NCBI GenBank assembly: GCA_023436395.1
Contig: JAEZJJ010000066.1
Coordinates: 1-64,000 of the forward strand
Reading direction: 5' to 3'
DNA length: 64,000 nt
Source: Bacillota bacterium
GTDB taxonomy: Bacteria; Bacillota; Clostridia; Lachnospirales; Cellulosilyticaceae
Part shown: positions 24,378 through 34,598 of the stretch, piece by piece
Layout: each line of letters begins with the position of its first letter
How positions within the stretch are numbered: position 1 is the first letter of the stretch
Translations under genes and position numbers: made by a program
Notes under the pieces: generated by a model
Database searches by the model: none
Seen by the model: the letters and a program-made list of their open reading frames with translations, nothing else
Told to the model about the DNA's origin: nothing

Positions 24378-26027
24378 ATGATGACTGCTATTTTACAAGG
24401 AAAGCATATCAGTAAAGAATATGGAGATAGAATGATACTCAAGGATATTAACTTTGAGATTGAAGCAGGTAAAAAAATAGGAATAGTTGGTGCTAATGGA
24501 GTAGGAAAAACAACATTAGTAGATATTATGACCAATACAATTCAGCCTACTAGTGGGCAGATTATTTGGCAATATAGTGGGCTAGAAATAGGCTATATGA
24601 AACAAAGTACAGAATATATAGATGAATATGAAACACTAAGTGGTGGTGAGAAGACGAAAAAGCTTTTAACAGAAATACTTTATGGGAAGAAGGATTTCCT
24701 AGTTTTAGATGAACCTACTAATCATTTAGACTATGAGGGGATAAAGTGGCTTGTTAAAAAAATAAAAGCTTTTAAAGGGACAGTATTAATCATATCTCAT
24801 GATAGATTCTTTTTAGACCAATGTGTAGATTCTATTATGGAGATAGAGAGTGGGCAAATAGTCCATTATAATGGCAATTACTCCTTTTATAGACAGGAAA
24901 AAAACAAGAGGTATGAAGATCAACTACATTTATATAATGAACAGGAAAAGTTAAAAGGGCAGATTAGAGGGCAAATAGAGCAATTAAAAGGTTGGTCATC
25001 CTTAGCTCATAAAAATTCAAGAAAGAATGCTATAGCTACAGGAAATAAATTTGGGGGCAAGGAGTATAATCGAGTAAAAGCTAAGAAAATGGATAAGGCC
25101 ATTAAGTCTAGAATAAAAAGATTAGAGAAGATAGAGGTAGGAGGACTTATAAAGCCAGAAGAAGAAAGTGAAGTGCTATTTGAGCTAAATAGTGTCAAAA
25201 AAATAGGAGAGTGTATTCTAGAAGCTAAGGATATTTTTAAAGCCTATGGAGAAAAGGTGATTTTTAAACCAAGTTCTTTTTATATTAAGAGAGGGGAAAA
25301 AGTAGGTTTATATGGTCCTAATGGATGCGGGAAATCAACATTGATTAAAATACTATTAGATATAATAGACTATGAAGGAGAAATAAGGCTTAGTAAAGAA
25401 AGAAAGATAGGCTATATAAGTCAAGATATTTTAGATATAGACGATCAAAAAACAATTTTACAGTTGTTTGAGATAGAAAATAAGCAAGATGAAGTTAGGC
25501 TTAGAATGGCTCTTATACAGATGGGATTTAATAAAGAGAGATTGAATGACCAAGTAAAGGTACTTAGTATGGGAGAACGTATGAAGCTTAAGCTACTAGT
25601 ACTCATTCGCCAGGGATGCGAAGTTCTGATTTTAGATGAACCTACCAATCATATAGATATTCATGTAAGAGAACAACTTGAAGAGACCCTTAGAGCATAT
25701 GAGGGAACATTAATATTGGTAACGCATGATAGATATATGTTAGAAACACTGTGTAATAGACTCTTAGTTTTTGAAAATCAAAGGATTAGACGTTTTGAAT
25801 ATACTCTTCAAGAATATTTAGAGAAGCAATCTCAAAAAGAAGCCACTATAGAGCAAAGAGATAGAAAAGAAATAGGTCAAATGGGTAAAGTAGAAAAGAT
25901 GCTATTAGAAAATCAAATAGCTTGTATTATAGGGCAATTAAGCTTAGAAAAGCCGGGAACTACGTCTTATGAAGCATTAGATAGCAAGTATAAAGAACTA
26001 ATAAAACAAAAAAATAAGTTTTGCTAA
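24378..26027 (+). CDS. ABC-F ATPase, ribosome-protection type (Vml/Cpl/Lsa-like)
   Basis: 549 residues, soluble, with two ABC domains and no membrane segments. Domain 1: GANGVGKTT (~38), LSGGEKTKK (~86), LVLDEPTNHLD. A charged interdomain linker spans roughly residues 170-260. Domain 2: GPNGCGKST (~313), unusual signature LSMGERMKLKL (~395), LILDEPTNHID. The short domain 1 lacking an arm insertion and the MGERMK signature resemble antibiotic-resistance ABC-F proteins of Clostridia that displace lincosamides, pleuromutilins or streptogramin A from the ribosome. Resistance activity is inference. Start could be ATG 24378 or 24381; the ribosome binding site is weak. Confidence 0.88.
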   Translation: MMTAILQGKHISKEYGDRMILKDINFEIEAGKKIGIVGANGVGKTTLVDIMTNTIQPTSGQIIWQYSGLEIGYMKQSTEYIDEYETLSGGEKTKKLLTEILYGKKDFLVLDEPTNHLDYEGIKWLVKKIKAFKGTVLIISHDRFFLDQCVDSIMEIESGQIVHYNGNYSFYRQEKNKRYEDQLHLYNEQEKLKGQIRGQIEQLKGWSSLAHKNSRKNAIATGNKFGGKEYNRVKAKKMDKAIKSRIKRLEKIEVGGLIKPEEESEVLFELNSVKKIGECILEAKDIFKAYGEKVIFKPSSFYIKRGEKVGLYGPNGCGKSTLIKILLDIIDYEGEIRLSKERKIGYISQDILDIDDQKTILQLFEIENKQDEVRLRMALIQMGFNKERLNDQVKVLSMGERMKLKLLVLIRQGCEVLILDEPTNHIDIHVREQLEETLRAYEGTLILVTHDRYMLETLCNRLLVFENQRIRRFEYTLQEYLEKQSQKEATIEQRDRKEIGQMGKVEKMLLENQIACIIGQLSLEKPGTTSYEALDSKYKELIKQKNKFC

Positions 26028-26206
26028 TAGACTTGAAAAATAATGTCTTTAATTCATGATTTAATCTCCGAGCAGATGGCAAAATTATCTTAAGTTACAG
26101 AAAGAAGCTGCGTATAGTGAGAATAAGGTTTTATATTTAAAACATGCAAAAAGTATTAAGCAAAAACGACAAATTCAAGGAAAAAGAAACAAGGGGGAGT
26201 ATTGAG

Positions 26207-26737
26207 ATGCAACAAATAGAAACTGAAAGATTAGTAATTAGACGTTATAAAGAAGAGGATTGGAAGGATTTGTATGAATACCTTTCAGATGAAGAAGTAG
26301 TACGTTATGAGCCTTATCAAACATTTTCAGTAGAAGAAGCACAGAGAGAAGCTAAAAGTAGAGCAGAAAGCCCACAATTTTTTGCAGTTTGCCTAAAAGA
26401 AAATAATAAGTTAATAGGGAATGTGTATTTTGCAAAGCAGGAATTTAAGACATGGGAAATTGGCTATGTCTTTAATAGGGTTTATCAAGGTAAAGGATAT
26501 GCAACTGAAGCAGCAAAGGCAGTTATAGAATATGGATTTGAAACTAGAGGAGCAAGAAGAATTGTGGCTATGTGTAATCCTTTAAATGTAGCATCATGGA
26601 GACTACTAGAACGTTTAGGAATGAGAAGAGAGGGACACTTAAGACAAAATATTTATTTCAAAAAGGATAAACAAGGAAATCCTATTTGGAGTGATACTTA
26701 TGAATATGCCATTTTAAAAGAAGAATATATTAAATAG
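26207..26737 (+). CDS. GNAT N-acetyltransferase (RimJ/RimL-like), 176 aa
   Basis: Start at ATG 26207 following AGGGGGAG; an ATG at 26144 is in frame but without a ribosome binding site. Typical features are IETERLVIRRYKEEDW at the N-terminus, the acetyl-CoA binding GKGYATEAAKAVIEYGF (~100-117) and NPLNVASWRLLERLGMRREG, diagnostic of the RimJ/RimL group that acetylates protein N-termini or small molecules. Substrate unknown. It stands alone between the ABC-F gene and a chemoreceptor. Confidence 0.88.
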   Translation: MQQIETERLVIRRYKEEDWKDLYEYLSDEEVVRYEPYQTFSVEEAQREAKSRAESPQFFAVCLKENNKLIGNVYFAKQEFKTWEIGYVFNRVYQGKGYATEAAKAVIEYGFETRGARRIVAMCNPLNVASWRLLERLGMRREGHLRQNIYFKKDKQGNPIWSDTYEYAILKEEYIK

Positions 26738-26870
26738 TAGCTGTAAAGGTTTTAATAGGTGATTTTTGTTTGTAGACAAATTTCCTCGAAAAATGTATAA
26801 ATATTGAAAAATATATAAAAAAATGTTATATTTTAATATGTAAATATAGATACAAGTGGGGGGAATATGT

Positions 26871-28580
26871 GTGAAAGAACAAAAACATGAGGATAAAAAG
26901 ATAAAAATTAACATGCATTCTTTAAAGACCAAAATAAATCTTTTATTGTTACTGGTTATCATAATGACTACAGGTATCAATATATGGACTGCCATTCCTC
27001 TAGCAAGTGATAGCATATCAAATTTAAACCAAAATCACTTATATGACTTAGTTGTAGCTTATGGGAATGAAATTGATATGATTTTATCCCAGGATAGTGG
27101 TGACCATATAGAAAAATTGCAAGAAGTATTAGAAGGGGTAGGATTAAAAGGGGTAGATTCAAGTTATATATATATAGTAAAAAAAGATGGAACGATGCTC
27201 TATCACCCAACAACAGAGAAGATAGGTCAACCTGTAGAAAACCAGGTAATAACAGAAGTTGTCAAACAGATTGAACAGGGAAAAATATCAGAGCCAACAG
27301 CCATTCACTATAACATTAATGGCGTTAATAAGTATGCTGCTTATTATATCACTCAAAATACTAATGATATAATAGTCATTGCAGCAGATGAATTAGAAGT
27401 TCTAAAACCAATATATAGGATTATTGTAAGAATTATATTAGGAGGAGTATTTGCTCTAATTATAACTTTAATTATTGGATATATTATTTCAGGCAATTTA
27501 GTAGGTCCTATTATTAAAGCTACAAAATTAGTAACAAAAATTGCAGATTTAGATTTTGTTAAAGATGATGAACAAGATAAACTTAATAAACGTAAAGATG
27601 AGACTGGAGAAATGAGTAGAGCGATTACAGTCTTAAGAGAAAGTTTATTAAAGGTTATCAGTCAGATTAAAGAACAAGGAAATATTTTATTTGATGCAGC
27701 AGAGGTTCTTAGTACAAATGCATCAGAAACAGCTATAACAATAGGACAAGTAGAAAATGCTGTTCATGATATGGCAGCAGGAGCAAGTAGTCAGGCGGAG
27801 GAAACACAAAAAGCAACAGAACAAGTTATGGTTATGGGTGATATGATTGAAGAGACTAGTAAGGCTGTAACAACACTTAATGACCATGCTAAACAGATCA
27901 AGAAATCTAGTGAAGTAGCAACAGGAATTTTGAACGACCTAGATACTATAAATAAAAAAGCAAGTGATTCTATTGATATTATTTATAGTCAAACCAATAC
28001 AACCAATGAATCCGCGCTTAAAATTAAGGAAGCAATAGCTCTAATTACTTCTATTGCAGAGGAAACTAATCTTCTATCCCTTAATGCTTCTATTGAGGCA
28101 GCTAGAGCAGGTGAACAAGGAAGGGGATTTGCAGTAGTTGCAACTCAAATTCAAAAACTAGCAGAACAATCTAATGATTCAGCTAGAAAGATAGAAGAAA
28201 TTATTTCTTCTCTGATTAAAGATTCTACAACTGCTGTTGGAACAATGGAAGAAGTTAAAGAAATAATAGAAAAGCAAAATGAAAAGGTAGAAAAAACGAA
28301 TAAGATCTTTAGTGAAGTAAAGGAAGGAATAGGTAACTGTATTGAAGGTGTTCAATCTATCCTAGAAAGAACTCAGAAGATGGATAAAGCAAGGGTAAAA
28401 GTAGTTGATAGTGTACATAGTTTATCAGCTATAGCAGATGAAAATGCTGCTAGCACACAAGAAACATCAGCTTCAGCTACAGAAGTGAGTAGTATTATGA
28501 GTAGTGTGTCAGAAAGTGCTTCTCAATTAAAAGAGATTGCTAATAGTTTAGAAAAGGATATGAGTGTATTTAAGATTTAA
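26871..28580 (+). CDS. Methyl-accepting chemotaxis protein
   Basis: About 569 residues. GTG 26871 sits behind GGGGGAAT. TM1 ~20-45, an extracytoplasmic Cache-like sensor of ~130 residues ([20 protein letters not shown]), TM2 ~180-205, HAMP ~205-260, and a signalling domain with the invariant hairpin tip [20 protein letters not shown] followed by [18 protein letters not shown]. It modulates CheA kinase activity in response to a small ligand. The ligand is not deducible. No che genes adjoin, so it is an orphan receptor. Confidence 0.93.
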   Translation: MKEQKHEDKKIKINMHSLKTKINLLLLLVIIMTTGINIWTAIPLASDSISNLNQNHLYDLVVAYGNEIDMILSQDSGDHIEKLQEVLEGVGLKGVDSSYIYIVKKDGTMLYHPTTEKIGQPVENQVITEVVKQIEQGKISEPTAIHYNINGVNKYAAYYITQNTNDIIVIAADELEVLKPIYRIIVRIILGGVFALIITLIIGYIISGNLVGPIIKATKLVTKIADLDFVKDDEQDKLNKRKDETGEMSRAITVLRESLLKVISQIKEQGNILFDAAEVLSTNASETAITIGQVENAVHDMAAGASSQAEETQKATEQVMVMGDMIEETSKAVTTLNDHAKQIKKSSEVATGILNDLDTINKKASDSIDIIYSQTNTTNESALKIKEAIALITSIAEETNLLSLNASIEAARAGEQGRGFAVVATQIQKLAEQSNDSARKIEEIISSLIKDSTTAVGTMEEVKEIIEKQNEKVEKTNKIFSEVKEGIGNCIEGVQSILERTQKMDKARVKVVDSVHSLSAIADENAASTQETSASATEVSSIMSSVSESASQLKEIANSLEKDMSVFKI

Positions 28581-28588
28581 ATGAAAGG

Positions 28589-28633
28589 GCCTGTTAAGTA
28601 GGACACAGAGATGTCACTACTTAACAGGCTTAT
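28589..28633. terminator. Bidirectional terminator between convergent genes
   Basis: GCCTGTTAAGTAG pairs with CTACTTAACAGGC around a 15-nt loop, then TTATTTATT; serves the chemoreceptor and the convergent LysR gene. Confidence 0.75.
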
Positions 28634-28636
28634 TTA

Positions 28637-29527
28637 TTATAATAGTTCCTGATTTAAAAATTCAATAAAACAAGAAGTTGCCTTTGAAAAGGTGGTATCT
28701 GTAGCATAAGCAATATCAATAGAACGCTTACTTGGAGATAAGAAAAAGGGGACTTCTATCAAGGTACCAGCCTCTAGTTCTTCAGATACAAAGTCCTTAA
28801 TAACAGAAGTAATACCAAGTCCTAATTTTGCACAAGCAATAAGGAAATTCATATCTCCTGCAACAATATCAGGAACGATAGAAATTCCCTGATTAGCTAG
28901 AAACGTTTCTAGGTAAAGCCTTGTTACACTATCTTTGGATAAAAACATAAAGGAGGCTTTTTCACAAAGCTGTGGCAAGGTAGGAGAGGAAATGGATGCA
29001 TAGTAACTTGGGCTACAGATAAAGATATCTTCAATTTCCTTTAGAGGAATGAAACTTAGGCCATCAGAATAGTTAAAGGAACTTACTATAGCGATATCAA
29101 GGACGCCTTTTTTGACAAGTGCTAAGGTTCTAGTAGTGGAATCGTTAATGATTTGCAATTTAATATCAGGATAACGATCCATAAAAGTTTTTAACAGTGG
29201 CATCAGAAAATGAGTCCCTAGAGTAGAACTAACACCAAGGTTAATCTGGCCTGCATTAAGTGACTGTAGTTTTAGAAGTAGTTTTTCACCTTCTTCTAAG
29301 GCTTCTAAGGCAGACTTAACATGTTTATAAAAGAGTTGTCCTTCTGGGGTTAGAGATATTCCTTTAGAACGTCTAGAAAAAAGTACTATTCCTAAGGAGG
29401 ATTCTAGAGATTTAATAGATTTACTAACAGCTGGTTGAGATATGTATAGTGCTTTAGCAGCTTCGGAGAAGCTTTGGTACTGAGCAACAGTATAAAAGAC
29501 ATGGTATAAATGTAATTCACTAATCAT
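28637..29527 (-). CDS. LysR-family transcriptional regulator, 296 aa
   Basis: ATG at 29527 preceded by GGAGGTTATATC. N-terminal winged HTH (QYQSFSEAAKALYISQPAVS, ~14-34) followed by the coiled linker helix and a periplasmic-binding-like effector domain from ~90. The divergent neighbour (HelD, from 29699) is not an obvious metabolic target, so the regulated pathway cannot be inferred. Standard family length. Confidence 0.9.
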   Translation of the reverse strand: MISELHLYHVFYTVAQYQSFSEAAKALYISQPAVSKSIKSLESSLGIVLFSRRSKGISLTPEGQLFYKHVKSALEALEEGEKLLLKLQSLNAGQINLGVSSTLGTHFLMPLLKTFMDRYPDIKLQIINDSTTRTLALVKKGVLDIAIVSSFNYSDGLSFIPLKEIEDIFICSPSYYASISSPTLPQLCEKASFMFLSKDSVTRLYLETFLANQGISIVPDIVAGDMNFLIACAKLGLGITSVIKDFVSEELEAGTLIEVPFFLSPSKRSIDIAYATDTTFSKATSCFIEFLNQELL

Positions 29528-29698
29528 GATATAACCTCCGGTTATAATGGATATAAATACTTTATAATTTTATTATAAATAATTATCAAATAAAGTAAAA
29601 TGAAATTTAGAAAGTAGTACTATTGCTTGCTAAATTCTACAACTAGCCAGTCAGCTTGATAAATGCTATCATAGACAGATAGAAGTGGAGGGACAACC

Positions 29699-31915
29699 GT
29701 GAGCGATTATGAAACATTATTACAACAAGAACAATTGTATTTAGATAAAGTAATTGATTTTTTAAATGAGCAAATTGCATTAGGTGGGGAGGCTGTAGAT
29801 GAACAAAAGAGAAATCTAATTGCTCTTAGAAAAGAAATGTGGGCAGAGGGTGTTCCAGCAGCAGATGACTATGATAGAAATATAGAACTTACTCAGTATC
29901 ATACTATGGAAAGAATAGAAACAAGCCAGTATGAGCACAAACTAGGGAAGTTAGAAAAATACAAAAAGGTATTAGAGAAACCATACTTTGGGCGTGTTGA
30001 CTTTACAGAAGAAGAGGAGAGTAAAGAAACCGTTTATATAGGATACCAAAATATTATGAACGATGAAAACTACGATGTAATGGTGTATGACTGGAGAGCA
30101 CCTATTGCAAGTATGTTTTATCGTAATGAGTTAGGGACAGCTAGCTATGAGGCACCTTGTGGAGAGATAAGAGGAGAAATAAGCCTTAAGAGACAATATG
30201 AAATTGAAAAGGGAAAGCTTAACTACTTTTTTGATTGCTCTTTAACGATTACAGATGATATGTTAAAAGAAGCATTGGGGAATAATGCCTCAACCTATAT
30301 GAAGAATATCGTTGAGACGATTCAAAAAGAGCAAGATATGATTATTAGAAATAAAGGAAATGATGTGCTTATTGTTCAAGGGGTAGCAGGAAGTGGGAAG
30401 ACATCTATTGCCATGCATAGAATAGCCTTTTTACTTTATGAACGTATGGCGGAAGGACTTACGAGCGAGAATATTATGATTATCTCACCTAACCATTTAT
30501 TTGGTGAATATGTAAGTACAGTTTTACCAGAACTAGGTGAAGATAACGTTAAATATAGTACCATGGAAGACTTCTTCGAAATGCACTTTAGAAACACGCT
30601 ACGTATGCGTTCAAGAAGTAGCCAACTAGAATATATGATTACTAATAGAAATAGAAAAGCTATTAGAAATACAATTAGATTTAAGGGCTCTAGTCAGTTT
30701 GTAGAAATGTTAGACCGTTTAATAGAAATCTATGAAAAGGAATTGATTAAGTTTAAGGATGTTTATTATGCAGGAGAGGTTATTGCAGATGCTAAGAGTT
30801 TAAGAAAGAACTTCCTAGATAATCCAATTAACATGGCTGTAGGTAGACGTTTAGATAGAATTCAAAATATGTTAGAAAAGAAACTAAGAGAGCTAGAAAA
30901 AGCAAAGCGTAAGGAACTGTTTAAAGCACTTAAAGGTGAAGGTGGTTATGATGTTGATGAGAAGGTTAATGATCAACTTAATAGCTATCGAGATGAAACA
31001 TTAGGAACAATCCGAAGCTTTACAAAAATAAATTGCTTTAGATTATATGAGAAATTATTTAAAGATGAGAAGTTATTTAGAAGAGTATCAGAAGGGTTAA
31101 GCTTACCAAAAGCAAGTGAGAGCATCCGCCATTTTACAGCTAAGAGTTTAAAACCAGATTTAGTGACTTACGAAGATGGAATGGCCCTTCTTTACCTTAA
31201 GTTAAAGTTAATGAATGAAAGACTCTACCCTCAAATTAAACAAGTCCTTATAGATGAAGCACAAGACTACTATCCATTACAGTATAGAGTGCTAGCAGAA
31301 ATCTTTAAGGGCGCACAATATACGGTATTAGGGGATATTGGGCAAACTATTGAAAAGTCAGAGACAGAAGATTTATATGATGAAGTGATTAGATGCCTAG
31401 AACCTAAAAATGCCTTAAAGTTAAGTCTTACAAAGAGCTATCGTTCCTCTTATGAAATTAGCCAGTTTACCTCTAGATTAAGAGAAGGTGAAGTAGGAGC
31501 AATTGCTTTTGAGAGACATGATGAAGTTCCTATTATTGCTCAACATGAAAATGAAACACAGGAGCTAGAATGGATAGTGGATCAAGTAAAAGATTATGAA
31601 GCAAAAGGCTTTGAGACTATAGCGATTATCTGCAAATCTCAAAAAGAGGTTAATCATGTATATAGTAAACTTTCTAGAAAGTTAGATATTCATCAGCTGA
31701 GTCCAGAGGAAGAAGGCTATCAAAAAGGAATTCACATTATGCCAATATATATGGCGAAAGGATTAGAGTATGATGCAGTCATTGTATATGAAGTAAATGA
31801 ACAACATTACAATGAACCAGAAGATAAACAACTTCTTTACATTGCATGTACAAGAGCACTTCACCGCCTATCTCTATGCCACACAGGAGAGGTGACCCAC
31901 TTCTTAGAAATATAA
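29699..31915 (+). CDS. helD: HelD-like helicase (RNA polymerase recycling motor)
   Basis: 738 residues; GTG start with GGAGGGAC upstream. N-terminal ~80-residue coiled arm, then UvrD-like SF1 ATPase: Walker A GVAGSGKTSIAMHR (~229-237), Walker B QVLIDEAQDYYPLQY (~518), GDIGQTIE, motif V/VI region IYMAKGLEYDAVIVYE and LLYIACTRALHRL. Bacillus HelD binds RNA polymerase and uses ATP to strip it from DNA and nucleic acids, recycling stalled enzyme. The internal insertion between motifs I and II, with many charged helices, fits that family. The 124-aa gene downstream may be co-transcribed. Confidence 0.88.
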   Translation: MSDYETLLQQEQLYLDKVIDFLNEQIALGGEAVDEQKRNLIALRKEMWAEGVPAADDYDRNIELTQYHTMERIETSQYEHKLGKLEKYKKVLEKPYFGRVDFTEEEESKETVYIGYQNIMNDENYDVMVYDWRAPIASMFYRNELGTASYEAPCGEIRGEISLKRQYEIEKGKLNYFFDCSLTITDDMLKEALGNNASTYMKNIVETIQKEQDMIIRNKGNDVLIVQGVAGSGKTSIAMHRIAFLLYERMAEGLTSENIMIISPNHLFGEYVSTVLPELGEDNVKYSTMEDFFEMHFRNTLRMRSRSSQLEYMITNRNRKAIRNTIRFKGSSQFVEMLDRLIEIYEKELIKFKDVYYAGEVIADAKSLRKNFLDNPINMAVGRRLDRIQNMLEKKLRELEKAKRKELFKALKGEGGYDVDEKVNDQLNSYRDETLGTIRSFTKINCFRLYEKLFKDEKLFRRVSEGLSLPKASESIRHFTAKSLKPDLVTYEDGMALLYLKLKLMNERLYPQIKQVLIDEAQDYYPLQYRVLAEIFKGAQYTVLGDIGQTIEKSETEDLYDEVIRCLEPKNALKLSLTKSYRSSYEISQFTSRLREGEVGAIAFERHDEVPIIAQHENETQELEWIVDQVKDYEAKGFETIAIICKSQKEVNHVYSKLSRKLDIHQLSPEEEGYQKGIHIMPIYMAKGLEYDAVIVYEVNEQHYNEPEDKQLLYIACTRALHRLSLCHTGEVTHFLEI

Positions 31916-31939
31916 ATTTCAATGGACTAGGAGATATTT

Positions 31940-32314
31940 ATGAAACTTATTTATAGAAGTTATATGGAAGAAAATACAGAGTACACAAATTGGTTAGAAA
32001 AACTAATAAATGAAGATTTTCAAACAGATGCACCACCTATTATCAAGATGCGTTTGAAAGAAGTTAGAGAAAATTTTGAACAGCTGATGGAGAAGTGTAA
32101 TGAGTTAGAAGTAGCCTCTGAGGATGAAGATAACTTAAAGGACTTAAAGTACCTCTTGATAGATAGCCTATTTTTAGCTATGGATCTTCAAGGCTTTTTT
32201 GAAGTAGGAGAATTGGGGCGTTTCAAAATGAGAGTACTTAACTATCTTAATAAAAAAAGAAGAGCAGAAGTATTTGGAGAATTATCACAGGCTAATTGTA
32301 GAGTTAATCAATAG
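31940..32314 (+). CDS. Hypothetical helical protein, 124 aa
   Basis: ATG after AGGAGATATTT, 25 bp downstream of helD and in the same direction. Predominantly alpha-helical with many charged residues (KMRLKEVRENFEQLMEKCNE); no membrane segment or motif. Probably co-transcribed with helD; function unknown. Confidence 0.6.
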   Translation: MKLIYRSYMEENTEYTNWLEKLINEDFQTDAPPIIKMRLKEVRENFEQLMEKCNELEVASEDEDNLKDLKYLLIDSLFLAMDLQGFFEVGELGRFKMRVLNYLNKKRRAEVFGELSQANCRVNQ

Positions 32315-32455
32315 AGATGAGAATGATGTTTGAAGTTGACGGATGAGGTTGATTAGTGATAATATTAGGAATAATTTGGTCTTATATTTTCTAGAGCCAG
32401 TTAATATAAATTAGTTTGCTCTAAAAAATATATAAATTATAGTATGAATAATAAG

Positions 32456-32494
32456 AGCCTAAGGAAGATTTTATATTTTCTTAGGTTTCTTTTA
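32456..32494 (+). terminator. Intrinsic terminator
   Basis: AGAGCCTAAGGAA pairs with TTCTTAGGTTTCT (imperfect) followed by TTTATTATTT; ends the helD transcript. Confidence 0.65.
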
Positions 32495-32528
32495 TTATTT
32501 AAGGCAAACAGGAAATGGGGTATTATGA

Positions 32529-32897
32529 ATGGAGTTAAAAGAGTTAAATCAAGAGTTTTCAATTTGTAAGGTTAAGGATTTTAAGGAAGTAGATTTGAAT
32601 CAAGAATTTGTATTTACAGGTAATACAGACAAAGAATGCTCAGTTATTTGTCCAACTAGCATAGCTCCAGTAGAGTGTATAGAGGTTGAACATGGTTGGC
32701 ATTGCTTTTATATTGCAGAGGATGCTTCCTTTGGGAAATATGGTATGATTGCCTTTCTTGCAGATATTGTAGCTAAACAAAAAACAGGAATTTTAGTAGT
32801 GGCCACTTATGATACAGATTATATTTTAATTAAGAATGAAAAGTGGGGACAAGTAAAAGAGGCATTACAAGAGAATGGATGTGAATTTATAAACTAA
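32529..32897 (+). CDS. ACT-domain protein, 122 aa
   Basis: Resembles the stand-alone ACT_7 family: N-terminal YxI-like strand (EFSICKVKDF), central EHGWHCFYIAEDASFGKYGMIAFLADIVAK and the second half GILVVATYDTDYILIKNEKW. Members typically bind small ligands such as amino acids. No catalytic domain is attached. Lies alone between terminators. Confidence 0.75.
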   Translation: MELKELNQEFSICKVKDFKEVDLNQEFVFTGNTDKECSVICPTSIAPVECIEVEHGWHCFYIAEDASFGKYGMIAFLADIVAKQKTGILVVATYDTDYILIKNEKWGQVKEALQENGCEFIN

Positions 32898-33046
32898 AAG
32901 TATAGATAAGCAAGTTAAGAACTATATCTACCCATATTAACTATTCTATAGTCCTAGGCAAAAGGATATTATATAAATTAAAGTTAAAAATGTTTTATCT
33001 ATAATAAAGATTATCGAAGAAAATTATACATAAAGGGGAATCTAGC

Positions 33047-33481
33047 ATGTTAATAAGAAAAGTAAAGGCATCAGACTTACAAGATTTATATGAACTTTAT
33101 ATGGAGTTATGTGGAGAAGGCAATTTAGAACAAATGAAAAATACATTTGTGGAAGTAGATAAAAATGAAGCTTACTATTTAATAGGGGCAGAAGTTGACG
33201 GAAAGATAGTAGGAACATTAATGGGGATAGTATGTCATGATTTAGCTGGTAAATATAAAGCTTTTATGACTATAGAGAATGTAATTGTTTTAGATGCATA
33301 CCGAGGGAAAGGTATAGCTAAAAAGTTATTTGAGTATATCGAAGAAATTGCTTGTGAGCGTCAATGTAGATATATCTATCTTGTTTCAGGGAATAACAGA
33401 GAGGTTGCTCATCAAATGTATGATAAATTGGGGTATAAGAGTGATCAAGTAACTGGGTTTAAGAAATTCCTAGATATTTAA
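33047..33481 (+). CDS. GNAT N-acetyltransferase, 144 aa
   Basis: ATG after AAAGGGGA. Core acetyl-CoA loop VIVLDAYRGKGIAKKLFEYIEE (~85-106) and the late NNREVAHQMYDKLGYK typical of the family. A single compact domain; substrate not predictable. Monocistronic. Confidence 0.87.
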   Translation: MLIRKVKASDLQDLYELYMELCGEGNLEQMKNTFVEVDKNEAYYLIGAEVDGKIVGTLMGIVCHDLAGKYKAFMTIENVIVLDAYRGKGIAKKLFEYIEEIACERQCRYIYLVSGNNREVAHQMYDKLGYKSDQVTGFKKFLDI

Positions 33482-33556
33482 GACAATGTTAATTTGCATT
33501 GCTTGAGGTAATCGCTAAAGAAGATGTACGATTAAGTAAAGCAAGGGGGAATGAGT

Positions 33557-33988
33557 ATGTTTGGTGAGAATTTAAAACAGCTAAGAAAAGTAAGGGGACT
33601 TACCCAAGAACAACTAGCAATGAAATTAAATGTAGTGCGTCAGACAGTTTCTAAGTGGGAAAAAGGACTTTCAGTACCTGATGCAGAAATGCTAATCAAG
33701 ATAGCAGAAATATTTGAGGTATCTGTAAGTAGTTTGTTAGGTTCCAAGATAGAATCAGAGGTAGAAGTTAATGTTATAGCAGAACAGTTGGCTACAATAA
33801 ATGAGCAACTTGCAATCAAAAACCGTCGCGCTCATTTTATTTGGAAAGTTGTTGGTAGTATTATTATTTTTATTGTGGTATTTAATATCATACTCATTAT
33901 ATTAAGTATGGTAGCATTCGGTAATTTTAAAACAAATAAAAAGGTAACAAGTGTCACTGCAACAGAGGTTATTACTCAAGATAAGTAA
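33557..33988 (+). CDS. XRE-family regulator with C-terminal membrane helix
   Basis: Start ATG 33557 chosen because AAGGGGGA is only one base before the alternative ATG at 33551. Residues ~5-60 are a Cro/CI HTH (LRKVRGLTQEEQLAMKLN-like: TQEQLAMKLNVVRQTVSKWE). Residues ~95-120 are a strongly hydrophobic helix (VVGSIIIFIVVFNIILIILS), so the regulator is probably membrane-anchored. This architecture is common in Firmicutes near transport or immunity genes; no such partner is evident here. Confidence 0.82.
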   Translation: MFGENLKQLRKVRGLTQEQLAMKLNVVRQTVSKWEKGLSVPDAEMLIKIAEIFEVSVSSLLGSKIESEVEVNVIAEQLATINEQLAIKNRRAHFIWKVVGSIIIFIVVFNIILIILSMVAFGNFKTNKKVTSVTATEVITQDK

Positions 33989-34001
33989 TACTAAGCATAT
34001 C

Positions 34002-34096
34002 AAGAGAGACTATTTATGAATTGAGCTGCCCCTAATAAGTTAGACCTAAAAATCTAGTTTATTGGGGGCGTATCAAATAAATAGTCTCTCTTTAAT
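34002..34096. terminator. Nested double inverted repeat / terminator
   Basis: An outer 16-bp perfect repeat (AAGAGAGACTATTTAT with ATAAATAGTCTCTCTT) encloses an inner repeat (GCCCCTAATAA with TTTATTGGGGGC) whose loop also pairs (TTAGA/TCTA). T-rich sequence follows. The inner part resembles the end of an IS3-type element, so it may be a small relic lodged in a terminator. Confidence 0.55.
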
Positions 34097-34129
34097 TTGT
34101 TTTAAATAATTCTATAAATTAAAGAGATG

Positions 34130-34183
34130 TTGACAATTATCAACTACAGTTGTAGTCTATATATAACTACAACTGTAGTTGAT
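34130..34183 (+). promoter_or_regulatory. Promoter with BlaI/MecI-type operator pair
   Basis: TTGACA at 34130-34135 and a weak -10 TAGTCT at 34153-34158 (17-bp spacing). Overlapping it are ATCAACTACAGTTGTAGT (34139-34156) and its exact reverse complement ACTACAACTGTAGTTGAT (34166-34183), each half itself nearly palindromic (TACAnnTGTA core). These match the TACA/TGTA dyads bound by BlaI/MecI repressors, so the downstream repressor probably autoregulates. Confidence 0.75.
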
Positions 34184-34225
34184 TTTAATATGAATAATAG
34201 TAAATTAAATAAATGGAGGTATAGT

Positions 34226-34597
34226 ATGGAAAAGAATATCACAGAAGCTGAATGGAAAATTATGCATGTCCTATGGGAAGTGTCCCCATTAAGTTTAAAG
34301 GAGATAGTAGAAGAACTTAAAAAGGAAAAGGCTTGGTCTAAGACGACAGTGCGTACATTAATAGTAAGATTAATGGAAAAGGGATTTATTGATGCAGATA
34401 AATCAACAAGTAACTTTAAGTATTACCCCCTTGTTCAAAAGGAAGAGTGCCAAATAAAAGAAGCTAAAAATTTAATTAATACAGTATTTGAAGGGTCTAT
34501 GGGGATGCTAGTAACTGCCTTTGCTAAGAAGGGGAAATTGACAAATCAGGAACAAGAAGAATTACGTAGATTAATCGATAAGATAGAGGAGGAATAG
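34226..34597 (+). CDS. BlaI/MecI/CopY-family repressor
   Basis: 123 residues; start ATG 34226 after TGGAGG (an earlier in-frame ATG overlaps the operator). ITEAEWKIMHVLWEVSPLSL, KTTVRTLIVRLMEKGFI and the short linker followed by a dimerisation helix are typical. In this family, proteolysis by a membrane M56 sensor relieves repression. The partner gene starts one base after the stop codon, with its ribosome binding site inside this gene. Confidence 0.9.
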   Translation: MEKNITEAEWKIMHVLWEVSPLSLKEIVEELKKEKAWSKTTVRTLIVRLMEKGFIDADKSTSNFKYYPLVQKEECQIKEAKNLINTVFEGSMGMLVTAFAKKGKLTNQEQEELRRLIDKIEEE

Positions 34598-34598
34598 C

